NCBI RefSeq assembly: GCF_029227915.1
Contig: NC_079883.1
Coordinates: 31,374,001-31,438,000 of the forward strand
DNA from: Hydractinia symbiolongicarpus
Taxonomy: Eukaryota; Cnidaria; Hydrozoa; Anthoathecata; Hydractiniidae
Direction: 5' to 3'
DNA length: 64,000 nucleotides
Both the position numbers and the translations under genes were made by a program. This document shows positions 14,101 through 24,762 of this stretch, in pieces. The stretch's first letter is position 1. Every line of letters starts with the position of its first letter. The notes under the pieces are model-generated. The model was not told the origin of the DNA. It did no database searches and worked only from the letters and a program-made list of their open reading frames with translations.

Positions 14101-15429
14101 TTTGACTATACGGGCCGAGTCCGGGATTTACGGGAAGTCGCGGGTTTTTGTTTGCCGGCGATTAAACTTCTTTTATTCAGCGTCTTATCAAAAATGAAAA
14201 CATTTTTAAAAACTAAAAGTCTCATGGGCTTTAGTGGTGAAATAATAATTTAAAAAATCCTTCGGGAAATGAGTTTACACCCTGGGTACTTTCTTTGTAT
14301 ACTTTTGCGTATACGGGCCGAGTCTGGGGTTTACGGGAAATGGCGGGTTTTCGTTTGCCGGCGATTAAACTTCTTTTATTCAGCGTCTCATCAAAAATGA
14401 AAACATTTTTAAAAACTACAAGTCTCATGGGCTTTAGTGGTGAAATAAAAATTTAAAAAATCGTTCTGGAAATGAGTTTACACCCTGGGTACTTTCTTTG
14501 TACACTTTTGACTATACGGGCCGAGTCCGGGATTTACGGGAAGTCGCAGGTTTTCGTTTGCCGGCGATTAAACTTCTTTTATTCAGCGTCTCCTCAAAAA
14601 TGAAAACATTTCTGAAAACTACAAGTCTCATGCGTTTTAGTGGTGAAAAAATAATTTAAAAAATCGTTCGGGAACTGAGTTTACTCCCTGGGTACTTTCT
14701 TTGTATACTTTTGACTATACGGGCCGAGTCCGGGATTTACGGGAAGTCGCGGGTTTTTGTTTGCCGGCGATTAAACTTCTTTTATTCAGCGTCTTATCAA
14801 AAATGAAAACATTTTTAAAAACTAAAAGTCTCATGGGCTTTAGTGGTGAAATAATAATTTAAAAAATCCTTCGGGAAATGAGTTTACACCCTGGGTACTT
14901 TCTTTGTATACTTTTGCGTATACGGGCCGAGTCTGGGGTTTACGGGAAATGGCGGGTTTTCGTTTGCCGGCGATTAAACTTCTTTTATTCAGCGTCTCAT
15001 CAAAAATGAAAACATTTTTGAAAACTACAAGTCTTATGCCTTTTAGTGGTGAAAAGATAATTTAAAAAATCGTTCTGGAAATGAGTTTACACCCTGGGTA
15101 CTTTCTTTGTACACTTTTGACTATACGGGCCGAGTCCGGGATTTACGGGAAGTCGCAGGTTTTCGTTTGCCGGCGATTAAACTTCTTTTATTCAGCGTTT
15201 CCTCAAAAATGAAAACATTTTTGAAAACTACAAGTCTCATGCGTTTTAGTGGTGAAAAAATAATTTAAAAAATCGTTGGGGAAATTAGTTTACTCCCTGG
15301 GCACTTTCTTTGTATACTTTTGACTATACGGGCCAAGCCCGGGATTTACGGGAAATCGCGGGTTTTCGTTTGCCGGCGTTGAAACTTCTTTTATTCAGCG
15401 TCTCATCAAAAATGAAAACAATTTTGAAA
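11167..15429. repeat. Higher-order repeat, 21-unit copy 2 (5+8+8 units, 4,263 bp)
   Basis: This copies the preceding block at an exact offset of 4,263 bp. The 5-unit part runs 11167-12181 and the two 8-unit parts start at 12182 and 13806. Rare variants line up exactly: TTATGCC at 7527/11790, AAAATAGTTCGG at 8165/12428, and the AAAACAACAAG variant near 8526/12789. The two copies look almost identical by eye, so this is one of the youngest large duplications in the window. The two 8-unit parts of each copy are also closely similar at 1,624 bp spacing. Confidence 0.93.
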
Positions 15430-16444
15430 ACTACAAGTCTCATGCGTTTTAGTGGTGAAAAGATAATTTAAAAAATCGTTTTGGAAATGAGTTTACTCAC
15501 AGGGTACTTTCTTTGTATACATTCGACTACACGGGCCAAGCCCGGGATTTACGGGAAATCGCGGGTAATCGTTTGCTGGCGATTAAGCCACTTTCACTAA
15601 GCGTCTCATCAAAAATGAAAACATTTCTGAAAACTACAAGTCTTATGCGTTTTAGTGGTGAAAAAATAATTTAAAAAATCGTTCGGGAACTGAGTTTACT
15701 TCCTGGGTACTTTCTTTGTATACTTTTGACTATACGGGCCGAGTCCGGGATTTACGGGAAGTCGCGGGTTTTTGTTTGCCGGCGATTAAACTTCTTTTAT
15801 TCAGCGTCTTATCAAAAATGAAAACATTTTTAAAAACCAAAAGTCTCATGGGCTTTAGTGGTGAAATAATAATTTAAAAAATCCTTCGGGAAATGAGTTT
15901 ACACCCTGGGTACTTTCTTTGTATACTTTTGCGTATACGGGCCGAGTCTGGGGTTTACGGGAAAAGGCGGGTTTTCGTTTGCCGGCGATTAAACTTCTTT
16001 TATTCAGCGTCTCATCAAAAATGAAAACATTTTTAAAAACTACAAGTCTCATGGGCTTTAGTGGTGAAATAAAAATTTAAAAAATCGTTCTGGAAATGAG
16101 TTTACACCCTGGGTACTTTCTTTGTACACTTTTGACTATACGGGCCGAGTCTGGGGTTTACGGGAAAAGGCGGGTTTTCGTTTGCCGGCGATTAAACTTC
16201 TTTTATTCAGCGTCTCATCAAAAATGAAAACATTTTTAAAAACTACAAGTCTCATGGGCTTTAGTGGTGAAATAAAAATTTAAAAAATCGTTCTGGAAAT
16301 GAGTTTACACCCTGGGTACTTTCTTTGTACACTTTTGACTATACGGGCCGAGTCCGGGATTTACGGGAAGTCGCAGGTTTTCGTTTGCCGGCGATTAAAC
16401 TTCTTTTATTCAGCGTCTCATCAAAAATGAAAACAATTTTGAAA
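15430..16444. repeat. Partial further 8-unit repeat, broken by a local duplication
   Basis: The 8-unit pattern continues: a type C unit begins at 15430, and the GGGCTTTAG unit falls 1,624 bp after its equivalent at 14428. This copy has private changes, GGGTAATCG near 15565 and ACTTCCTGGG near 15700. The pattern then stops; after the single-unit duplication described separately, the sequence switches at 16445 to the block found at the left edge of the window. Confidence 0.85.
15948..16353. repeat. Fresh tandem duplication of a single 203-bp unit
   Basis: A unit with the rare change GGGAAAAGGCGGG (normally GGGAAATGGCGGG) appears twice in a row, at about 15948-16150 and 16151-16353. I see no difference between the copies over the 203 bp that I can follow, including the rare AAAAGG and the ATAAAAATTTAAA stretch. 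The AAAAGG change was not noticed elsewhere. This looks like one of the most recent events in the window. Confidence 0.8.
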
Positions 16445-19400
16445 ACTACAAGTCTTATGCGTTTTAGTGGTGAAAAGATAATTTAAAAAATCGTTCTGGA
16501 AATGAGTTTACTCACAGGGTACTTTTTTTGTATACATTCGACTATATGGGCCAAGCCCGGGATTTACGGGAAATCGCGGGTTTTTGTTTGCCGGCGATTA
16601 AACCTCTTTCATTAAGCGTCTTATCAAAAATGAACACATTTTTGGAAACTACAAGTCTCATGCGTTTTAGTGGTGAAAAAAAAATTTAAAAAATCGTTCG
16701 GGAAATGAGTTTACTCCATGGATATTTTCTTGGTATACTTTTGAATATGCGGGCCAAGGCCGACATTTACGGGAAATCGCGGTTTTTCGTTTGCCGGCGA
16801 TTAAACTTCTTTTATTTAGTGTCTCATCAAAAATGAAAACATTTTTGAAAACTACAAGTCCCATGCGTTTTAGTGGTGAAAAGATAATTTAAAAAATCGT
16901 TTTGGAAATGAGTTTACTCACAGGGTACTTTCTTTGTATACATGCGACTACACGGGCCAAGCCCGGGATTTACGGGAAATCGCGGGTTATCGTTTGCTGG
17001 CGATTAAGCCACTTTCACTAAGCGTCTCATCAAAAATGAAAACATTTCTGAAAACTACAAGTCTCATGCGTTTTAGTGGTGAAAAAATAATTTAAAAAAT
17101 CGTTCGGGAAATGAGTTTACTCCCTGGGTACTTTCTTTGTATACTTTTGACTATACGGGCCGAGTCCGGGATTTACGGGAAGTCGCGGGTTTTTGTTTGC
17201 CGGCGATTAAACTTCTTTTATTCAGCGTCTTATCAAAAATGAAAACATTTTTATAAACTACAAGTCTCATGGGCTTTAGTGGTGAAATAATAATTTAAAA
17301 AATCGTTCGGGAAATGAGTTTACACCCTGGGTACTTTCTTTGTATACTTTTGCGTATACGGGCCGAGTCTGGGGTTTACGGGAAATGGCGGGTTTTCGTT
17401 TGCCGGCGATTAAACTTCTTTTATTCAGCGTCTCATCAAAAATGAAAACATTTTTAAAAACTACAAGTCTCATGGGCTTTAGTGGTGAAATAATAATTTA
17501 AAAAATCGTTCTGGAAATGAGTTTACACCCTGGGTACTTTCTTTGTACACTTTTGACTATACGGGCCGAGTCGGGTATTTACGGGAAGTCGCAGGTTTTC
17601 GTTTGCCGGCGATTAAACTTCTTTTATTCAGCGTCTCATCAAAAATGAAAACATTTTTGAAAACTACAAGTCTCATGTGTTTTAGTGGTGAAAAAATAAT
17701 TTAAAAAATCGTTCGGGAAATGAGTTTACTCCCTGGGTACTTTCTTTGTATACTTTTGATTATACGGGCCGAGTCCGGGGTTTACGGGAAATGGCGGGTT
17801 TTCGTTTGCCGGCGATTAAACTTCTTTTATTCAGCGTCTCATCAAAAATGAAAACATTTTTGAAAACCACAAGTCTCATGCGTTTTAGTGGTGAAAAAAT
17901 AATATAAAAAATCGTTCGGGAAGTGACTTTACTCCCTGGGTACTTTCTTTGTATACTTTTGACTATACGGGCCAAGCCCGGGATTTACGGGAAATGGCGG
18001 GTTTTCGTTTGCCGGCGATTAAACTTCTTTTATTCAGTGTCTCATCAAAAATGAAAACATTTTTGAAAACTACAAGTCTCATGCGTTTTAGTGGTGAAAA
18101 AATAATATAAAAAATCGTTCGGGAAATGAGTTTACACTCTGGGTACTTTCTTTGTATACTTTTGAGTATACGAGCCGAGTCCGGGGTTTACGGGAAATGG
18201 CGGGTTTTCGTTTGCCGGGGATTAAACTTCTTTTATTCAGCGTCTCATCAAAAATGAAAACATTTTGAAAAACTACAAGTTCCATGGGCTTTAGTAGTGA
18301 AATAATAATTTAAAAAATCGTTCTGAAAATGAGTTTACACCCTGGGTACTTTCTCTGTACACTTTTGACTATACGGGCCGAGTCCGAGATTTACGGGAAG
18401 TCGCAGGTTTTCGTTTACCGGCGATTAAACTTCTTTTATTCAGCGTCTCATCAAAAATGAAAACATTTTTGAAAACTACAAGTCTCGTGCGTTTTATTGG
18501 TGAAAAAATAATTTAAAAAATCGTTCGGGAAATGAGTTTACTCCCTGGGTACTTTCTTTGTATACTTTTGACTATACGGGCCAAGCCCGGGATTTACGGG
18601 AAATGGCGGGTTTTCGTTTGCCGGCGATTAAACTACTTTTATTCAGTGTCTCATCAAAAATGAAAACATTTTTGAAAACTACAAGTCTCATGGGCTTTAG
18701 TGGTGAAATAATAATTTAAAAAATCGTTCGGGAAATGAGTTTACACCCTGGGTACTTTCTTTGTATACTTTAGACTATACGGGCCGAGTCCGGGATTTAC
18801 GGGAAATCGCAGGTTTTCGTTTGCCGGCGATTAAACTTCTTTCATTCAGCGTCTCATCAAAAATGAAAACATTTTTGAAAACTACAAGTCTCATGCGTTT
18901 TAGTGGTGAAAAAAAAAATTAAAAAATCGTTCGGGAAATGAGTTTACTCCCTGGGTACTTTCTTTGTATACATTCGACTATACGGGCCAAGCCCGGGATT
19001 TACGGGAAATCGCGGGTTTTCCTTTGCCCGCGATTAAACTTCTTTTATTCAGCGTCTCATCAAAAATGAAAACATTTTTGAAAACTACAAGTGTCATGCG
19101 TTTTAGTGGTGAAAAAATAATTTAAAAAATCGTTCGGAGAAATGAGTTTACTCCCTGGGTACTTTCTTTGTATACTTTTGATTATACGGGCCGAGTCCGG
19201 GGTTTACGGGAAATGGCGGGTTTTCGTTTGCCGGCGATTAAACTTCTTTTATTCAGCGTCTGATCAAAAATGAAAACTTTTTTGAAAACTACAAGTCTCA
19301 AGCGTTTTAGTGGTGAAAAAAAAATTTAAAAAATCGTTCGGGAAATGAGTTTACTCCCTTGGTACTTTCTTTGTATACATTCGACTATACGGGACAAGCC

Positions 19401-19684
19401 CGGGATTTACGGGAAATCGCGGGATTTCGTTTGCCGGCGATTAAACCTCTTTCATTAAGCGTCTCATCAAAAATGAAAACATTTCTGAAAACTAAAAGTC
19501 TCATGCGTTTTAGTGGTAAAAAAAAAAATCGTTCCGGAAATGAGTTTACACCCTGGGTACTTTCTTTGTATACTTTTGACTATACGGCCGAGTCCGGGAT
19601 TTACGGGAAATCGCAGGTTTTCGTTTGCCCGCGATTAAACTTCTTTTATTCAGCGTCTCATCAAAAATGAAAACATTTTTGAAA
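16445..19684. repeat. Block shared with the left edge and with 52-56 kb
   Basis: The first unit repeats the CTATATGGGCC unit of the left edge, including the ATGAACACATTT change. A type C unit follows at 16851, the last in the window. From 17276 the units run in the same order as 52529 onward at a constant offset of 35,253 bp, at least to 18285/53538. They include units with GGGAAGTGA, TTTGAGTATACG and AAGTTCCATGGGC. Near 19084 a module begins with AAGTGTCATGCG and TTCGGAGAAATG and ends with a shortened A-run near 19515. No gene seen. Confidence 0.87.
19515..19530 (+). other. Shortened A-run allele (founder deletion), first of eight copies
   Basis: Normally the A/T stretch reads GGTAAAAAAAAAATTTAAAAAATCG or similar; here TTTAAAAAA is missing and the A-run joins ATCG directly. 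The same allele begins at 19515, 25396, 26607, 55377, 57804, 58811, 61034 and 62040. In all eight it is preceded by AAAACTAAAAGTCTC, a rare change, and in seven it is followed by CTATACGGCCGAG. This linkage points to one ancestral deletion copied with its neighbours. It also changes the reading frame and so gives the longer spurious ORFs of 101-122 codons. Confidence 0.85.
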
Positions 19685-21716
19685 ACTACAAGTCTCATGC
19701 GTTTTAGTGGTGAAAAAAAAAAAATTAAAAAATCGTTCGGGAAATGAGTTTACTTCCTGGGTACTTTCTTTGTATACTTTTGACTATACGGGCCAAGCCC
19801 GGGATTTACGGGAAATCGCGGGTTTTCGTTTGCCGGCGATTAAACTTCTTTTATTCAGCGTCTCATCAAAAATGAAAACATTTTTGAAAACTACAAGTCT
19901 TATGCGTTTTAGTGGTGAAAAAATAATTTAAAAAATCGTTCCGGAAATGAGTTTACTCACAGGGTACTTTCTTTGTATACATTCGACTATACGGGCCAAG
20001 CCCGGGATTTGCGGGAAATCGCGGGTTTTCGTTTGCCGGCGATTAAACCTCTTTCATTAAGCGTCTCATCAAAAATGAAAACATTTTTGAAAACTACAGG
20101 TCTCATGCGTTTAAGTGGTAAAAAAAAAAATTAAAAAATCGTTCGGGAAATGAGTTTACTCCCTGGGTACTTTCTTTGTATACATTCGACTATACGGGCC
20201 AAGCCCGGGATTTACGGGAAATCGCGGGTTTTCGTTTGCCGGCGATTAAACCTCTTTCATTAAGCGTCTCATCAAAAATGAAAACATTTTTGAAAATTAC
20301 AAGTCTCATGCGTTTTAGTGGTAAAAAATAATTTCAAAAATCGTTCGGGAAATGAGTTTACTCCCTGGGTACCTTCTTTATATTCATTCGACTATACCGG
20401 CCAAGCCCGGAATTTACGGGAAATCGCGGGATTTCGTTTGCCGGCGATTAAACGTCTTTCATTAAGCGTCTCATCAAAAATGAAAACATTTTTGAAAACT
20501 GCAAGTCTCATGCGTTTTAGTGGTAAAAAAAAAATTTAAAACATCGTTCGGGAAATGAGTTTACTCCCTGGGTACTTTCTTTGTATACTTTTGAATATGC
20601 GGGCCGAGTCCGGGGTTTACGGGAAATGGCGGGTTTTCGTTTGCCGGCGATTAAACTTCTTTTTTTCAGCGTCTGATCAAAAATGAAAACATTTTTGAAA
20701 ACTACAAGTCTCATGCGTTTTAGTGGTGAAAAAAAAAAAATTAAAAAATCGTTCGGGAAATGAGTTTACTTCCTGGGTACTTTCTTTGTATACTATTGAC
20801 TATACGGGCCAAGCCCGGGATTTACGGGAAATCGCGGGTTTTCGTTTGCCGGCGATTAAACTTCTTTTATTCAGCGTCTCATCAAAAATGAAAACATTTT
20901 TGAAAACTACAAGTCTTATGCGTTTTAGTGGTGAAAAAATAATTTAAAAAATCGTTCCGGAAATGAGTTTACTCACAGGGTACTTTCTTTGTATACATTC
21001 GACTATACGGGCCAAGCCCGGGATTTGCGGGAAATCGCGGGTTTTCGTTTGCCGGCGATTAAACCTCTTTCATTAAGCGTCTCATCAAAAATGAAAACAT
21101 TTTTGAAAACTACAGGTCTCATGCGTTTAAGTGGTAAAAAAAAAATTTAAAAAATCGTTCGGGAAATGAGTTTACTCCCTGGGTACTTTCTTTGTATACA
21201 TTCGACTATACGGGCCAAGCCCGGGATTTACGGGAAATCGCGGGTTTTCGTTTGCCGGCGATTAAACCTCTTTCATTAAGCGTCTCATCAAAAATGAAAA
21301 CATTTTTGAAAATTACAAGTCTCATGCGTTTTAGTGGTAAAAAATAATTTCAAAAATCGTTCGGGAAATGAGTTTACTCCCTGGGTACTTTCTTTATATT
21401 CATTCGACTATACCGGCCAAGCCCGGAATTTACGGGAAATCGCGGGATTTCGTTTGCCGGCGATTAAACGTCTTTCATTAAGCGTCTCATCAAAAATGAA
21501 AACATTTTTGAAAACTGCAAGTCTCATGCGTTTTAGTGGTAAAAAAAAAATTTAAAAGATCGTTCGGGAAATGAGTTTACTCCCTGGGTACTTTCTTTGT
21601 ATACTTTTGAATATGCGGGCCGAGTCTGGGGTTTACGGGAAATGGCGGGTTTTCGTTTGCCGGCGATTAAACTTCTTTTTTTCAGCGTCTGATCAAAAAT
21701 GAAAACATTTTTGAAA
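19685..21716. repeat. 5-unit repeat, two copies of 1,016 bp
   Basis: Copy 1 is 19685-20700 and copy 2 is 20701-21716. Shared rare markers are GATTTGCGGGAAATC, CTACAGGTCTC, GTTTAAGTGG, TTTATATTCATTCG with ACTATACCGGCC, and AATAATTTCAAAAATCG. The copies differ at a few bases, for example ACCTTCTTTA against ACTTTCTTTA, and in A-run length. The AATAATTTCAAAAATCG unit type appears nine times in the window (near 20321, 21337, 24788, 25999, 27412, 56181, 59615, 60428 and 61231). Confidence 0.92.
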
Positions 21717-22530
21717 ACTACAAGTCTCAAGCGTTTTAGTGGTGAAAAAAAAATTTAAAAAATCGTTCGGGAAATGAGTTTACTCCCTGGGTACTTTCTT
21801 TGTATACATTCGACTATACGGGCCAAGCCCGGGATTTACGGGAAATGGCGGGTTTTTTGTTTGCCGGCGATTAAACTTCTTTTATTCAGTGTCTCATCAA
21901 AAATGAAAACATTTTTGAAAACTACAAGTCTCATGGGCTTTAGTGGTGAAATAATTATTTAAAAGATCGTTCGGGAAATGAGTTTACTCCCTGGGTACTT
22001 TCTTTGTATACTTTTGAATATGCGGGCCGAGTCCGGGGTTTACGGGAAATGGCGGGTTTTCGTTTGCCGGCGATTAAACTTCTTTTTTTCAGCGTCTGAT
22101 CAAAAATGAAAACATTTTTGAAAACTACAAGTCTCAAGCGTTTTAGTGGTGAAAAAAAAATTTAAAAAATCGTTCGGGAAATGAGTTTACTCCCTGGGTA
22201 CTTTCTTTGTATACATTCGACTATACGGGCCAAGCCCGGGATTTACGGGAAATGGCGGGTTTTTTGTTTGCCGGCGATTAAACTTCTTTTATTCAGTGTC
22301 TCATCAAAAATGAAAACATTTTTGAAAACTACAAGTCTCATGGGCTTTAGTGGTGAAATAATAATTTAAAAAATCGTTCGGGAAATGAGTTTACACCCTG
22401 GGTACTTTCTTTGTATACTTTAGAATATACGGGCCGAATCCGGGATTTACGGGAAATCGCAGGTTTTCGTTTGCCGGCGATTAAACTTCTTTCATTCAGC
22501 GTCTCATCAAAAATGAAAACATTTTTGAAA
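21717..22530. repeat. 2-unit repeat, two copies of 407 bp
   Basis: Copies are 21717-22123 and 22124-22530. Both start with a CTCAAGCG unit and share GGGTTTTTTGTTTGCC and TTCAGTGTCTC. The copies separate at the second unit, where the first reads ATAATTATTTAAAAGATCG and the second ATAATAATTTAAAAAATCG. The block directly abuts the 1,016 bp repeats. Confidence 0.88.
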
Positions 22531-23139
22531 ACTACAAGTCTCATGCGTTTTAGTGGTGAAAAAAAAAATTAAAAAATCGTTCGGGAAATGAGTTTACTCC
22601 CTGGGTACTTTCTTTGTATACATTCGACTATACGGGCCAAGCCCGGGATTTACGGGAAATCGCGGGTTTTCCTTTGCCCGCGATTAAACTTCTTTTATTC
22701 AGCGTCTCATCAAAAATGAAAACATTTTTGAAAACTACAAGTGTCATGCGTTTTAGTGGTGAAAAAAAAATTTAAAAAATCGTTCGGGAAATGAGTTTAC
22801 TCCCTTGGTACTTTCTTTGTATACATTCGACTATACGGGCCAAGCCCGGGATTTACGGGAAATCGCGGGATTTCGTTTGCCGGCGATTAAACTTCTTTTT
22901 TTCAGCGTCTCATCAAAAATGAAAACATTTTTGAAAACTAAAAGTCTCATGCGTTTTAGTGGTAAAAAAAAAATTTAAAAAATCGTTCGGGAAATGAGTT
23001 TACTCCCTGGGTACTTTCTTTGTATACTTTTGAATATGCGGGCTGAGTCCGGGGTTTACGGGAAATGGCGGGTTTTCGTTTGCCGGCGATTAAACTTCTT
23101 TTTTTCAGCGTCTGATCAAAAATGAAAACATTTTTGAAA
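22531..23139. repeat. Three linking units
   Basis: Three units continue the array without interruption. They include the CCTTTGCCCGCGATT variant near 22670, also seen near 3592, 19021, 54882, 57309 and 58317, followed by a unit with AAGTGTCATGCG that lacks the usual TTCGGAG insertion. The next unit has the CCCTTGGTAC change. This looks like an edited version of the recurring module described at 54946. Confidence 0.8.
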
Positions 23140-24762
23140 ACTACAAGTCTCAAGCGTTTTAGTGGTGAGAAAAAAATTCAAAAAATCGTTCGGGAAATGA
23201 GTTTACTCCCTGGGTACTTTCTTTGTATACATTCGACTATACGGGCCAAGCCCGGGATTTACGGGAAAAAGCAGGATTTCGTTTGCCGGCGATTAAACCT
23301 CTTTCATTAAGCGTCTCATCAAAAATGAAAACATTTTTGAAAACTACAAGTCTCATGCGTTTTAGTGGTAAAAAAAAAATTTAAAAAATCGTTCGGGAAA
23401 TGAGTTTACACCCTGGGTACTTTCTTTGTATACTTTTGACTATACGGGCCGAGTCCGGGATTTACGGGAAATCGCAGGTTTTCGTTTGCCGGCGATTAAA
23501 CTTCTTTTATTCAGCGTCTCATCAAAAATGAAAACATTTTCGAAAACTACAAGTCTTATGCGTTTTAGGGGTGAAAAAATAAATTAAAAAATCGTTCGGG
23601 AAATGAGTTTATTTCCTGGGTACTTTCTTTGTATACTTTTGACTATACGGGCCATGCCCGGGATTTACGGGAAATCGCGGGTTTTCGTTTGCCGGCGATT
23701 AAACTTCTTTTATTCAGCGTCTCATCAAAAATGAAAACATTTTTGAAAACTACAAGTCTTATGCGTTTTAGTGGTGAAAAAATAATTTAAAAAATCGTTT
23801 CGGAAATGAGTTTACTCACAGGGTACTTTCTTTGTATACATTCGACTATACGGGCCAAGCCCGGGATTTACGGGAAATCGCGGGTTTTCGTTTGCCGGCG
23901 ATTAAACCTCTTTCATTAAGCGTCTCATCAAAAATGAAAACATTTTTGAAAACTACTAGTCTCATGCGTTTTAGTGGTAAAAAAAAAAATTAAAAAATCG
24001 TTCGGGAAATGAGTTTACACCATGGGTACTTTCTTTGTATACTTTTGACTATACGGCCGAGTCGGGGATTTACGGGAAATCGCAGGTTTTCGTTTGCCGG
24101 CGATTAAACTTCTTTTATTCAGCGTCTCATCAAAAATGAAAACATTTTTGAAAACTACAAGTCTCATGCGTTTTAGTGGTGAAAAAAAAAATTAAAAAAT
24201 CGTTCGGGAAATGAGTTTACTTCCTGGGTACTTTCTTTGTATACTTTTGACTATACGGGCCAAGCCCGGGATTTACGGGAAATCGCGGGTTTTCGTTTGC
24301 CGGCGATTAAACTTCTTTTATTCAGCGTCTCATCAAAAATGAAAACATTTTTGAAAACTACAAGTCTTATGCGTTTTAGTGGTGAAAAAATAATTTAAAA
24401 AATCGTTCCGGAAATGAGTTTACTCACAAGGTACTTTCTTTGTATACATTCGACTATACGGGCCAAGCCCGGGATTTACGGGAAATCGCGGGTTTTCGTT
24501 TGCCGGCGATTAAACCTCTTTCATTAAGCGTCTCATCAAAAATGAAAACATTTTTGAAAACTACAAGTCTCATGCGTTTAAGTGGTAAAAAAAAAATTTA
24601 AAAAATCGTTCGGGAAATGAGTTTACTCCCTGGGTACTTTCTTTGTATACATTCGACTATACGGGCCAAGCCCGGGATTTACGGGAAATCGCGGGTTTTC
24701 GTTTGCCGGCGATTAAACCTCTTTCTTTAAGCGTCTCATCAAAAATGAAAACATTTTTGAAA
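23140..24762. repeat. 8-unit block, left copy (1,623 bp)
   Basis: This matches 27589-29211 at a constant offset of 4,449 bp; both copies are 1,623 bp. Shared rare markers are GGGAAAAAGC, TTTTAGGGGTG (23568 and 28017), ACATTTTCGAAAAC, ACTACTAGTCTC, GGGCCATGCCCGGG and CTATACGGCCGAGTCGGGG. The two copies are separated by two 1.21 kb repeats and two further units, so the intervening repeats were probably amplified after, or inserted between, the copies. Confidence 0.9.

Noticed and set aside
6904-15429. The 4,263 bp duplication as a pure assembly artefact
   Set aside because: It cannot be excluded without reads, but nested exact 1,015/1,624 bp periods and gradual divergence in the next copy (15430 onward) fit real array evolution better than a duplicated contig piece.
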